A stretch of 20,060 nucleotides of DNA. Source: a virus. Made by a program: the position numbers and the translations under genes. The stretch spans positions 1 to 20,060 of IMG/VR virus record IMGVR_UViG_3300049440_000245; one strand, given 5' to 3'. How positions within the stretch are numbered: position 1 is the stretch's first letter; every line of letters begins with the position of its first letter. Below the pieces are notes generated by a model that saw only the letters and a list, made by a program, of their open reading frames with translations, was not told the origin of the DNA and did no database searches. Below are positions 13,285 through 19,653 of this stretch, in pieces.

Positions 13285-13373
13285 CTTCCCGTCGCCGCCT
13301 TCGCATGCTACTCTTCGTTGGTTGCGCGCTTGGCACGTTGCTGAGCGTTGCAACGCTCTACTTTCACCGCTAG
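13281..13373 (+). CDS. Tiny single-pass membrane peptide (30 aa)
   Basis: GTG at 13281 overlaps the stop of the 47-aa gene (GTGA) and opens 30 codons: a basic N-terminus (TSRRRLR) then a hydrophobic segment (MLLFVGCALGTLLSVATLYF) and a short His-Arg end. By charge the N-terminus would be cytoplasmic, opposite to its neighbour, so the two could pack together in the membrane. The small size makes the call less certain; support comes from the exact start/stop overlap and the fully hydrophobic stretch. Confidence 0.52.
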   Translation: MTSRRRLRMLLFVGCALGTLLSVATLYFHR

Positions 13374-13421
13374 ACGCCTCAACACTCTCGAACGGCCACC
13401 AACACTGGCCAAGGAAAGAAC

Positions 13422-14438
13422 ATGGCACACGAAATCCGCTCAACAGACCGTTTCGGCGAAGTGAGGGCTCAGGGCAAACGTGCGTGGCACGGCCTGGGCG
13501 TCGAGATTCCCGAAGGCATCAGCACCGTTGATGCGATGAAACTGACCGGGCTCGACTGGGAAACCGAGCTATTGACCGTGCACGCCGAACGGCTCACAGC
13601 GGAGGGGGTCGAATCCATTCCCCTCCCCGACCACCGTGCACACTTCCGCAAGGGCACGAACCAACGGCTCGGCATGGTGTCCTCAGACTGGAAACCAGTC
13701 GAGAACCTGGAGCTAGCCGAGTTTGCCGATGCTCTGCTCGGCGAGGACCGTGCGGCGACGTGCGAGACGGTCGGCTCGCTGTTCGACTGCCGCAAGGTGT
13801 TCGCGCTGATCCGCCTCCCTGGCGACCTACAGGCCGCGGTCGGCGACAAGCTGGCGACCTACATCGCCATAACGAATGGCCACGGCGGGACGGCCGCCTT
13901 CGCCGCCTACCCGACCACGGTGCGCATCGTCTGCAACAACACGCTCCGCATGTCCGAGCAGTCGCTCAGTCAGGGTGCACGGTTCGTGCACACTGGCGAC
14001 CTCAAGGGCAAGCTGGCCACGGCTCGACTGGTCCTCGGGTTCGCTCACAAGGAACTCGAACGGTTGGACGAACAGATCCGCGCCATGGTGAACCAACGGC
14101 CAGGGTCGGCCGCCATCGCCTCATTCCTTGACCGTGCGTTCCGCGCGACGTTCGCCGCTCCGTCAGCTGACGACGTGGAAGCAACGGAGAAGTGGAACAG
14201 CAAGCGTGTCGAGACGCAGCACCGTTGGGCCGATATCTACAAGCTGGAATGCGACCGCACCCCCGCCATCGCTGGCAGTGTGTGGGCCGCCTTCAATGCG
14301 GTCACCGAATGGCACGACCACGAACGTGGCCGCTTCGAAGATGTCGCCACAAGCGATGCGCGCGTCCACTCGAACCTCTTCGGTGTCTCGCACGTAGCGA
14401 AGTCTAAGACTCTCAAGCTTGCCATGTCGCTGGTGTAG
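13422..14438 (+). CDS. DUF932 family phage/plasmid-like protein
   Basis: This 338-aa protein has the hallmarks of the DUF932 family (phage/plasmid-like protein, TIGR03299-type): 'RAWHGLG' near residue 20-26, 'RLGMVSSDWKPVEN' (82-95), 'YIAITNGHGG' (147-156) and 'TVRIVCNNTL' (166-175). The ATG follows AAGGAAAG by five bases. DUF932 proteins are common on phages and conjugative plasmids; their biochemical role is not established, though association with recombination and DNA-processing genes is frequent. Here the next gene, two bases away, is a RadC-like protein, which fits that association. Length is normal and I see no disruption. Confidence 0.88.
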   Translation: MAHEIRSTDRFGEVRAQGKRAWHGLGVEIPEGISTVDAMKLTGLDWETELLTVHAERLTAEGVESIPLPDHRAHFRKGTNQRLGMVSSDWKPVENLELAEFADALLGEDRAATCETVGSLFDCRKVFALIRLPGDLQAAVGDKLATYIAITNGHGGTAAFAAYPTTVRIVCNNTLRMSEQSLSQGARFVHTGDLKGKLATARLVLGFAHKELERLDEQIRAMVNQRPGSAAIASFLDRAFRATFAAPSADDVEATEKWNSKRVETQHRWADIYKLECDRTPAIAGSVWAAFNAVTEWHDHERGRFEDVATSDARVHSNLFGVSHVAKSKTLKLAMSLV

Positions 14439-14440
14439 CC

Positions 14441-14899
14441 ATGATCCGCCACACTTGGCGACAAGTCCGCGTCTCGCTGGTGCGCGAGGGTGCACCGGCG
14501 CGATTCGACGGTCTGCTGACAATGAGTGGCGACGAGCAGGCGGCAGGCTTGGCGCGAGCCGTGATCGGTGACGATCCACGCGAACACTTCCTGGCCATCT
14601 ATCTGGACACGAGACACCGCGCGATCGGCGTGCACGTGGTCAGCATCGGCACCGCTGACGTCTCGCTGGTGCACCCGCGCGAGGTGTTTGGCCCTGCCTT
14701 GATGCTCCACGCGACCGCTCTGATCGTCGTGCACAACCATCCGTCAGGTGACCCGTGCCCGTCTGCTGAGGACAAGCGGCTAACGGAAAGGCTCCGCGAC
14801 GCGGGCACGTTGCTGGGCATCGAGTTGCTGGACCATCTGGTCCTGGGCAGTGAACGCTTCTTTTCCTTCGCCGACGAAGGCTACAAGGTGATGCCTTGA
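14441..14899 (+). CDS. radC: RadC-like JAB/MPN (JAMM) domain protein
   Basis: This 152-aa protein consists of a RadC-type JAB1/MPN domain without the N-terminal HhH part of chromosomal RadC. E48 in 'PREHFLAIYLD', 'VVHNHPSGDP' (H98, H100) and 'SAEDKRLTERL' (D111) form the metal-binding JAMM signature E...HxH...S..D, and 'GTLLGIELLDHLVLG' matches the conserved end. RadC proteins are frequent on mobile elements; peptidase, nuclease or repair roles remain debated. It begins two bases after DUF932, and its own end carries AAGGTGATG that probably serves the next start. All metal ligands are present, so the fold should be active. Confidence 0.88.
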   Translation: MIRHTWRQVRVSLVREGAPARFDGLLTMSGDEQAAGLARAVIGDDPREHFLAIYLDTRHRAIGVHVVSIGTADVSLVHPREVFGPALMLHATALIVVHNHPSGDPCPSAEDKRLTERLRDAGTLLGIELLDHLVLGSERFFSFADEGYKVMP

Positions 14900-15129
14900 G
14901 CAAAACGCCGAAGCAACGGCTCAGTGATGTTGCGCTGATCCTCGCCAACGGTCTGCCTGGCGTTGATGGTGCATCGTTCAGCTGGGTTCTACTCACCGCA
15001 GCGCAACGGCTCGCGAGCTACGCAATCGACGCGAGTAGTGGCGACGCGAGCGCGGCGAAGGCTCTGACTCAACTAGCAACCAAGGTTACCGACTGGCGCG
15101 ATGCGCTGGTCAAGGCGGTGAGCGAGTGA
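14896..15129 (+). CDS. Small hypothetical helical protein
   Basis: TTG at 14896 overlaps the RadC stop as TTGA; AAGGTGATG sits eight to nine bases upstream, so a TTG start is credible. The 77-aa product is alpha-helical and Ala-rich: a helix 'PKQRLSDVALILANGLPG', then 'WVLLTAAQRLASYAID', and 'AAKALTQLATKVTDWRDALVKAV'. It has no Cys or membrane segment. It could be a small DNA-binding or inhibitor protein, but no family is recognised. Its end overlaps the next gene by GTGA. Confidence 0.6.
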   Translation: MSKTPKQRLSDVALILANGLPGVDGASFSWVLLTAAQRLASYAIDASSGDASAAKALTQLATKVTDWRDALVKAVSE

Positions 15130-15332
15130 GTGAACAGCCGCTTCGCTACCGTGGCCAGTTGTTGCTGGCGCACACGGACTACCGTGGAGCTGAGCAATGG
15201 GAATGCGTCACTTGTGGCACGCGCTACCCACGCGGTTCTGGTGACTCGATCGTTTGCAACGGACACAGAATCGGAATATGTCCATGGTGTCGCCCTGACT
15301 CTGAGCCGTGGAAGCACGGCAGGGGGAGGTGA
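15126..15332 (+). CDS. Small zinc-ribbon-like protein
   Basis: GTG at 15126 overlaps the previous stop (GTGA) with AAGGCGGTGA just upstream, giving 68 aa. It contains 'CVTCGTRYP' (about 27-35), then 'CNGHRIGICPWC' (about 44-55): a CxxC, C, CPxC set able to bind zinc, with aromatic residues between. The C-terminus is basic (WKHGRGR). It may contact nucleic acid. A longer overlapping frame (15130-15693) has frame-shadow composition and is rejected. Confidence 0.6.
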   Translation: MSEQPLRYRGQLLLAHTDYRGAEQWECVTCGTRYPRGSGDSIVCNGHRIGICPWCRPDSEPWKHGRGR

Positions 15333-15334
15333 CT

Positions 15335-15544
15335 ATGAACGACACCTGCCAATGCGGTGCTCCCGCGGTGCACGGGCGCTACTGTCGCGCGTGCCTGGAG
15401 CTCGAAACCAAAGACCTGAGCAACGAAGAACTGCAGGCGATGGAGTCGATCTACGCGGCGCTTGGCCATCGCATGACACGCGAGCAAGCCGAGGCGCGAT
15501 TCGCCGAGGCTCGAGCGCGAGTCGAGCGCGAACGCGAGTCGTAA
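15335..15544 (+). CDS. Small Cys-containing protein with helical tail
   Basis: The ATG at 15335 is preceded by the strong ribosome-binding sequence GGGGGAGGTG, which overlaps the end of the previous gene, and is preferred over ATG 15308. The 69-aa product has 'CQCGAPAVHGRYCRACLE' (5-22), i.e. CxC...CxxC, a rubredoxin-like or zinc knuckle pair, followed by a long charged helix (NEELQAMESIYAALG, then EQAEARFAEARARVERERES). The stop codon TAA lies inside a 20-bp palindrome. The function is unknown; it is the last gene before the terminator. Confidence 0.62.
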   Translation: MNDTCQCGAPAVHGRYCRACLELETKDLSNEELQAMESIYAALGHRMTREQAEARFAEARARVERERES

Positions 15545-15557
15545 CGATCGTTACGAC
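15538..15557. repeat. Perfect 20-bp palindrome
   Basis: GTCGTAACGATCGTTACGAC is its own reverse complement over all 20 bases. It covers the last two codons of the preceding gene and the first bases after it. No T-run follows, so it is not a terminator. A binding site for a dimeric protein is the simplest reading. Confidence 0.85.
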
Positions 15558-15733
15558 AGGAAAACGAACACCCCGCGCTCTGCGACCTTGGCGGGTTGCA
15601 ACGCGGAACGAGACTGAGACGAAGGTATGTTCTGAGGTGAAGACTCGAAAACGCTGTGCAACCGTCTTCGTTCTTTCTGAGGTTGCGCGGTAGCCGAGTC
15701 GTAGAATTGCTCGCTGTGTTGGCGAGCCGTTCG
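15558..15733 (+). other. Non-coding stretch before the first terminator
   Basis: No gene is supported here. It contains a 9-base direct repeat TTCTGAGGT (15630-15638 and 15675-15683) and a 6-bp hairpin GCTCGC/GCGAGC (15709-15714 with 15722-15727) just before the terminator stem. It looks like the 3' untranslated part of the first right-arm operon, or a structured RNA tail. Confidence 0.45.
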
Positions 15734-15791
15734 CAGCCCGTGAAGTAGTCCCTTTGACCAACTGGGACTGGCCTTCACGGGCTGTTTTTTT
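15734..15791 (+). terminator. Strong rho-independent terminator
   Basis: CAGCCCGTGAAG (15734-15745) pairs perfectly with CTTCACGGGCTG (15773-15784), with an inner AGTCCC/GGGACT stem (15747-15752 with 15764-15769), and is followed directly by seven T residues (15785-15791). It ends the DUF932-RadC operon. There is no T-run on the other strand, so it acts rightward only. Confidence 0.92.
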
Positions 15792-15812
15792 CCCAACGCG
15801 GCGCTAGACTTC
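15789..15812 (+). promoter_or_regulatory. Promoter-like motif, copy 1
   Basis: TTTCCCAACGC (15789-15799) followed five bases later by TAGACTTC (15805-15812). The same 11 bases plus seven of the next eight conserved positions recur at 16074-16097. TAGACT could serve as a -10 element; no good -35 hexamer lies at the right distance because the terminator T-run occupies it. A phage-specific or activated promoter is a possibility. Confidence 0.4.
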
Positions 15813-16058
15813 GCGCGTCTCCTTTGCCACCTCTGGGCGCGATCTGGTGTCCCCTGCGTGCGAATCACCGGCCAATACCCGGTCTCGCGCGTGCTAGGAT
15901 CTGGTCCCGCGCAAACTACAAGGACGCAAGCGGCGTGTGGCTAGCCGATCTTGCCCCCGGCCGACTGGGAGAACAACCAGGATAGAAGCCACCCAATTGG
16001 AGTCGGTTGAACGCTTCATCGAGAAGCCTCGCATTCGAAGTGCGAGGCTTTTCTTTTT
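15813..16058 (+). ncRNA. Candidate non-coding RNA between two terminators
   Basis: About 245 bases bounded by a promoter-like motif and a strong terminator contain no ATG in the plus direction and no convincing GTG frame. Possible helices include GTGGCT/AGCCAC (15937-15942 with 15987-15992) and CCGACT/AGTCGG (15961-15966 with 16001-16006), whose interleaving would make a pseudoknot, plus the terminator stem. With arms this short in GC-rich DNA, chance pairing cannot be excluded. I found no tRNA, tmRNA or known riboswitch consensus. Confidence 0.4.
16024..16058 (+). terminator. Rho-independent terminator
   Basis: AAGCCTCGCA (16024-16033) and TGCGAGGCTT (16041-16050) form a perfect 10-bp stem with a 7-base loop, followed by TTCTTTTT. 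No gene ends immediately before it, so it must terminate either read-through or a separate short transcript. Confidence 0.92.
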
Positions 16059-16066
16059 GTCGAGCC

Positions 16067-16097
16067 TTGACAGTTTCCCAACGCTCGTGTTGAGTTC
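16067..16097 (+). promoter_or_regulatory. Promoter-like motif, copy 2, ahead of the helicase operon
   Basis: A perfect TTGACA (16067-16072) is followed after 17 bases by TTGAGT (16090-16095), a weak -10. Embedded between them is TTTCCCAACGC (16074-16084), repeated from 15789. It lies right after a terminator and about 65 bases before the helicase start, so it probably drives the second right-arm operon. Confidence 0.55.
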
Positions 16098-16161
16098 CGC
16101 GCAGCTTGCGAGCTGACCTTGGTGCGGTTGCACTGAGCCCTGCGCGAGCCTGGATCCAAGC

Positions 16162-18129
16162 ATGACCGAGCGCGTTGAAGTGACGATCGTAGCTGACCTC
16201 AAAGGTCAGCTGATCGACTTGAGGGGCGGGCAGGCGAAGGGCCTCGACGCGGTGCACCGCACGGTCAGCGGGTGGCCGGGCTGGAAGCGGCTGCCTGGCT
16301 GGGCGAAGCTGGCCGACGGCTCGGCCTGCTCCCTCTACCGGGCTCGCCTGTGGCCCCACACCGTGGCGCCTCTGCTGCGGTCGACCTGGACGGTGCAGTG
16401 CCACCCCTCCGACAGGGAGCAGCTGCAGGCCTGTGTGGCGACCCTGACGGAGGCGGAGCGGGCGCTGGGTCGGGAGGAGCGGGTCGCCATTGCCCTTTTC
16501 GAAGGCGAGGCGCTCACGAGCCGCGTGGCCATGCTGCACCAGTGGCAAGCCGTCAAGGCGCTTGAGGCGCACCACAACCAAGCCCTCCTGAACGACGACA
16601 TGGGCCTGGGCAAGACCGCCACGGCACTGTGGGCGTGGTGGGGAACCGGCATGCGTCGCCTAGTCGTCGTCTGCCCGAAGAGCGTGAAGCTCAACTGGCG
16701 AGCCGAGGTGGCCGTGACCCTGGCTCCTCCAGAGAAGCTGCCCTGTTTCGTCGTGGACGGCAGTCCAACCGAACGGGCCGACACCTTCGCGGCAGTCGCG
16801 CACTGCCTGGACCAGCGCCGCCAGGAACGAGCCGTCCTCGTCATCAACTACGACAGCCTTCGGTTGCTGCCGGTGCCGCAGCGAGCGTTGCTGCAGGCGT
16901 GGTGCGACGAGCAGGCCGTGATCCTCGACGAGTCGCACTACATCAAGAGCCACGACGCAGCGCGAACCGAAGCGGTGTTCGAGCTGTTCAGCGCAGCGAA
17001 GTTCAGGCTCGCCCTGTCTGGCACTCCGGTGCGCAACACGATCGAGGATCTGTTCACGCAGTGCGAGTTCGTCAGACCTGGAAGTTGGACAAGCGTTCAC
17101 GATTTCCGCAACCGATACCTAGTGATCGTGCCGACGACCTTCAACGGTCGCAAGCGGCCGGTCAACATCGTGCGCGGCACGAAGAACGTTGCCGAGCTGA
17201 ACGCGGTGCTCAACACGATGCGCGTCGCTCGGAAGAAGGAAGACGTGCTTGATCTGCCGCCGAAGATCTACACCAAGCCGCTGATCGAGCTCGAGGACGC
17301 ACACCTCTCTGTCTACAAGGCGATGAAGGAGTATGCGGTTGTCGAGCTGGCGAAGCTGATGCTCAGCGGTTTGCCTGGCTGCCCGAAGTGCGATGGGAAG
17401 GGCAGCTACGAAGTCGACGACCCGAACGATCCACTCGCGCCCAAGGACATCGTGAGCTGCGAGTGCACCAACCGCACCACCACCATCTTCCAGCCCGCAG
17501 CACGGTCGACGGTCGAGGCCGCTATGCGCTGCGAGCAAATTGCTCAGGGGTTCCTCGGTGGAATCCCTGAGACCTATCTTCAGAAGCACGCGGCGTTCCT
17601 GGTGAAGCACGCAGAGAAAGTCGACGGCATGCCTGGAGCGTTGGTGTTCCCCGCATCACCCAAGCTGGTGTGGCTCTGCGACGCGATCGAGGAGATCACC
17701 GGCGCCAATCGACAGGTGGTTGTGTTCAGCCGCTTCAACGTGCCGCTGCTCTGGCTCGCCAAGAAGTATGAGGAGCTGGCCGTGCTGCTCGTCGGCTCAG
17801 TGGACACCTTCGACCGCCAGCTGCTCCTCGACTCGTTCTTCCGCAAGGAGAAGCGCATCATGCTCTGCCAGGTGAAGCTGGCGGAGGGGTTCAACCTGAC
17901 CAGCTGCCAAGACGTTCTGTTCTTGGGGAGGGATTGGTCACCCAGCGTGAATGCGCAAGCGGAGGCAAGGTGTCATCGCATTGGTTCGAAAGGGACAGTG
18001 AACGTGCAAGTGCCGGTGGTCGTGAACACGATTGAGAAGATGATCGACAAAGCCCTGTCTGCCAAGGAGGCCAACGCCGAACAGGCTTTGAGGCATGTCA
18101 CCGTCCAGGAGTTGGTCAATGCGCTCTAG
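16162..18129 (+). CDS. SNF2-family (SF2) DNA helicase/translocase
   Basis: This 655-aa protein has both RecA-like lobes of an SNF2-type ATPase: motif I 'DDMGLGKTATAL' (145-156), Ia 'LVVVCPKSVKLNW' (167-179), II 'DESHYIKS' (256-263), III 'ALSGTPVRN' (284-292), IV 'VVVFSRF' (519-525), V 'KLAEGFNLTSCQDVLFLGR' (572-590) and VI 'QAEARCHRIGSKG' (599-611). The domain N-terminal to motif I (1-140) is family-variable. Residues 407-435 insert CPKCDGKG ... CEC, a DnaJ-like zinc knuckle between the lobes. It probably translocates on dsDNA in phage replication, recombination or host-protein removal. No clear Shine-Dalgarno precedes ATG 16162; a 9-bp hairpin lies at codons 10-17. Confidence 0.92.
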   Translation: MTERVEVTIVADLKGQLIDLRGGQAKGLDAVHRTVSGWPGWKRLPGWAKLADGSACSLYRARLWPHTVAPLLRSTWTVQCHPSDREQLQACVATLTEAERALGREERVAIALFEGEALTSRVAMLHQWQAVKALEAHHNQALLNDDMGLGKTATALWAWWGTGMRRLVVVCPKSVKLNWRAEVAVTLAPPEKLPCFVVDGSPTERADTFAAVAHCLDQRRQERAVLVINYDSLRLLPVPQRALLQAWCDEQAVILDESHYIKSHDAARTEAVFELFSAAKFRLALSGTPVRNTIEDLFTQCEFVRPGSWTSVHDFRNRYLVIVPTTFNGRKRPVNIVRGTKNVAELNAVLNTMRVARKKEDVLDLPPKIYTKPLIELEDAHLSVYKAMKEYAVVELAKLMLSGLPGCPKCDGKGSYEVDDPNDPLAPKDIVSCECTNRTTTIFQPAARSTVEAAMRCEQIAQGFLGGIPETYLQKHAAFLVKHAEKVDGMPGALVFPASPKLVWLCDAIEEITGANRQVVVFSRFNVPLLWLAKKYEELAVLLVGSVDTFDRQLLLDSFFRKEKRIMLCQVKLAEGFNLTSCQDVLFLGRDWSPSVNAQAEARCHRIGSKGTVNVQVPVVVNTIEKMIDKALSAKEANAEQALRHVTVQELVNAL

Positions 18130-18541
18130 GTGCATCCTCTGGAAAGGTGCGCTCGACGCCGATGGCTATGGCCAGCTGACGCGGAGGTGGCGTGGCACAA
18201 GACGAGCGCCGCGCAAGGCATTCTTCGACGCCTACGGCTTCCTCCCTGAAGTGGTCATGCACCTCTGCGACAACCCGCCGTGCGTGAACCCGCAGCACCT
18301 TCGCGGTGGAACGAAGATCGACAACATCGCCGACATGTGGAGCAAGGGTCGCGGTTCGAAGCCGCCACGCAACCCACACCTTCGAGGCGAAAAGGCTCCT
18401 TGGTCGAAGCTGAAGGAGAAGGACGTCAAACTCATTCGCCTGTTGGTGAAGGCCGGCTTCAGCCAGCGAGTGTTGGCCAAGGTCTATGGCGTCAGTCCGG
18501 CAACCATCACGTTGATCAAGAAAAGGAAGATTTGGAAATGA
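18119..18541 (+). CDS. HNH endonuclease with C-terminal HTH
   Basis: ATG at 18119 (11 bases inside the helicase end) gives 140 aa; a longer frame start at 18095 lies deeper in the helicase. 'CILWKGALDADGYGQL' (5-20) and 'MHLCDNPPCVNPQHLRGGT' (47-65) match the HNH_3 nuclease core. In place of the usual aHR segment it has 'APRKAFF'. Residues 96-139 (KLKEKDVKLIRLLVKAG, then VLAKVYGVSPATITLIK) form a helix-turn-helix of the type joined to phage homing endonucleases. It is related to the HNH gene at 10855 and may be a free-standing homing gene placed between helicase and the next gene without disrupting either. Confidence 0.87.
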   Translation: MRSRCILWKGALDADGYGQLTRRWRGTRRAPRKAFFDAYGFLPEVVMHLCDNPPCVNPQHLRGGTKIDNIADMWSKGRGSKPPRNPHLRGEKAPWSKLKEKDVKLIRLLVKAGFSQRVLAKVYGVSPATITLIKKRKIWK

Positions 18542-18807
18542 CCTTCGACCTCGCACAGAACAACCAGATGCTCGGCGCACTCTCGATCCTGCACTACCTG
18601 CACAACGCGAGCGGCATTCAGTTCGCCGAAGACATCTTTCCTGATGGCGTGCGGAGCTACAAGCAGGAGAAGGCCCTCGCCTTCGGTGAAGCTCCGACTC
18701 GAGCCATCGGCAACCTGGACTCAAGGAACCTACAGAAGCTGCTGCTGCTCGCCATGGAGCGGCATGGCGCTGCGGCTGAGCAACAGATGAGGAGCTGGAA
18801 GTCGTGA
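18538..18807 (+). CDS. Hypothetical helical protein
   Basis: ATG at 18538 overlaps the HNH stop as ATGA, with AAGGAAG about eight bases upstream; the product is 89 aa. It is helical: 'NQMLGALSILHYLHNASG', 'AEDIFPDGVRSYKQEKALAFGE' (given in parts) and 'NLQKLLLLAMERHGAAAEQQM'. No Cys, membrane segment or catalytic motif is seen. The frame is open upstream inside the HNH gene, which I treat as shadow. Function is unknown; co-expression with the helicase is likely. Confidence 0.62.
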   Translation: MTFDLAQNNQMLGALSILHYLHNASGIQFAEDIFPDGVRSYKQEKALAFGEAPTRAIGNLDSRNLQKLLLLAMERHGAAAEQQMRSWKS

Positions 18808-18962
18808 TCACAACCATCCTCGTCGGCACGCTCTCGCTGTTCATGTTCTTCCTGTCGATCCGTCTCCACCACCTGCAGCGGCAGCACGACCGACTCGAGC
18901 TCGCGTTCCTCCGACTGCTCGAGGTGGTGAAGCGACACTCAGCCGGAGACTTCGGACCATGA
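18804..18962 (+). CDS. Small single-pass membrane protein (52 aa)
   Basis: GTG at 18804 overlaps the previous stop (GTGA) and GAGGAG lies upstream. Residues 2-19 (ITTILVGTLSLFMFFLSI) form one transmembrane segment, followed by a His/Arg/Gln-rich amphipathic helix (HHLQRQHDRLELAFLRLLEV), probably cytoplasmic coiled coil. This layout resembles small phage Rz-like or i-spanin parts and other one-pass proteins, but no lysis genes lie nearby. The stop overlaps the next ATG as ATGA. Confidence 0.6.
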   Translation: MITTILVGTLSLFMFFLSIRLHHLQRQHDRLELAFLRLLEVVKRHSAGDFGP

Positions 18963-19342
18963 CCAATACCGAGACCATGACGACGCTCACCTGCACGAGG
19001 TGCGCGTCAGACTTCTCCATCACCAGCAAGTTCTGCCGCACCTGGAGGGAGGGCGTAGACACCACACTGTGGTGCCCATGCTGCGGTGCCTCCTGGGCTG
19101 GTGGATCCGAGTCACAGACGAAGAAGCTGCAGAAGCAACTCGATGCAGAGTATGCAGCGCACGCCAAGACTCGCGCCGCACTCAACACGAGCAAGCGTCA
19201 GCTGACGGCGAAGAAGGGCGCGATCACCAAGCTGAACAAGCGCATCGGCAACGGTGTGTGCCCATGCTGCAATCGCACCTTCGTCAACGTGCAGCGGCAC
19301 ATGGCGAGCAAGCATCCTGAGCTGAAGGACCGGCAGGGATGA
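18959..19342 (+). CDS. Zinc-finger/coiled-coil protein
   Basis: This 127-aa protein starts at ATG 18959 (ATGA overlap). It has three parts: an N-terminal zinc ribbon with 'CTRCASDF' (12-19) and 'WCPCCGASW' (38-46); a central basic coiled coil (about 53-95, TKKLQKQLDAEYAAHAKTRA); and a C-terminal C2H2-like finger 'CPCCNRTFVNVQRHMASKH' (101-119). The finger pattern CPxCxRxFxNVQRHMxxKHP is common in small actinophage and other phage proteins. DNA or RNA binding is likely; the target is unknown. The next gene starts within its stop codon. Confidence 0.72.
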   Translation: MTNTETMTTLTCTRCASDFSITSKFCRTWREGVDTTLWCPCCGASWAGGSESQTKKLQKQLDAEYAAHAKTRAALNTSKRQLTAKKGAITKLNKRIGNGVCPCCNRTFVNVQRHMASKHPELKDRQG

Positions 19343-19653
19343 AACGCAAACCGAGGTTTGGTGACTGTGATGAACTACTACCGATGAGCGCCGTCAAGAA
19401 AGCTGCAGCCGAGGAACGAGCTCGCTGCCTTTGGATCCTGGACACCATCCTCAGCGACCTGCGCAAGCAGATCGGCAGGAAGGTGCTCGTCGAAAGCGAG
19501 ATTCACCTGATCAAGGTCAAGGTCGCCATCGCCGAGGCGTTGGTGAGCAAGGCTCGTCGACTGATCACGCTCGGCCTTGCGCCGAAGAAGAACGAGCCGA
19601 CCTCTGTCGAGGACATCGTGAAGCGAGCGGCGGAGGAAGGGAAAGACCAGTGA
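19339..19653 (+). CDS. Hypothetical helical protein
   Basis: ATG at 19339 overlaps the previous stop as ATGA; the product is 104 aa. The N-terminus is basic (MKRKPRFGD); the middle is a long amphipathic helix (AAAEERARCLWILDTILSDL, then RKVLVESEIHLIKVKVAIAE), and the C-terminus is charged (VEDIVKRAAEEGKDQ). The 'AxEERARCLWILD' opening resembles small phage proteins with a helix-hairpin pattern near replication genes, without known function. A purine-rich GGAGGAAGGGAAAG at its end probably serves the next start. Confidence 0.62.
   Translation: MKRKPRFGDCDELLPMSAVKKAAAEERARCLWILDTILSDLRKQIGRKVLVESEIHLIKVKVAIAEALVSKARRLITLGLAPKKNEPTSVEDIVKRAAEEGKDQ

Noticed and set aside
15130-15693. 187-codon plus-strand frame over the zinc-ribbon genes
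   Set aside because: Arg/Thr/Ser-rich shadow; the other frame has strong start signals and Cys motifs in two consecutive small proteins.
15683-15745. Possible tRNA-like fold before the first terminator
   Set aside because: No T-arm consensus and no complete cloverleaf; the pairing is explained by a short hairpin and the terminator stem.
15840-15945. Short GTG-initiated frame in the inter-terminator region
   Set aside because: About 28 codons with no Shine-Dalgarno and no ordered composition; a non-coding role is more economical.
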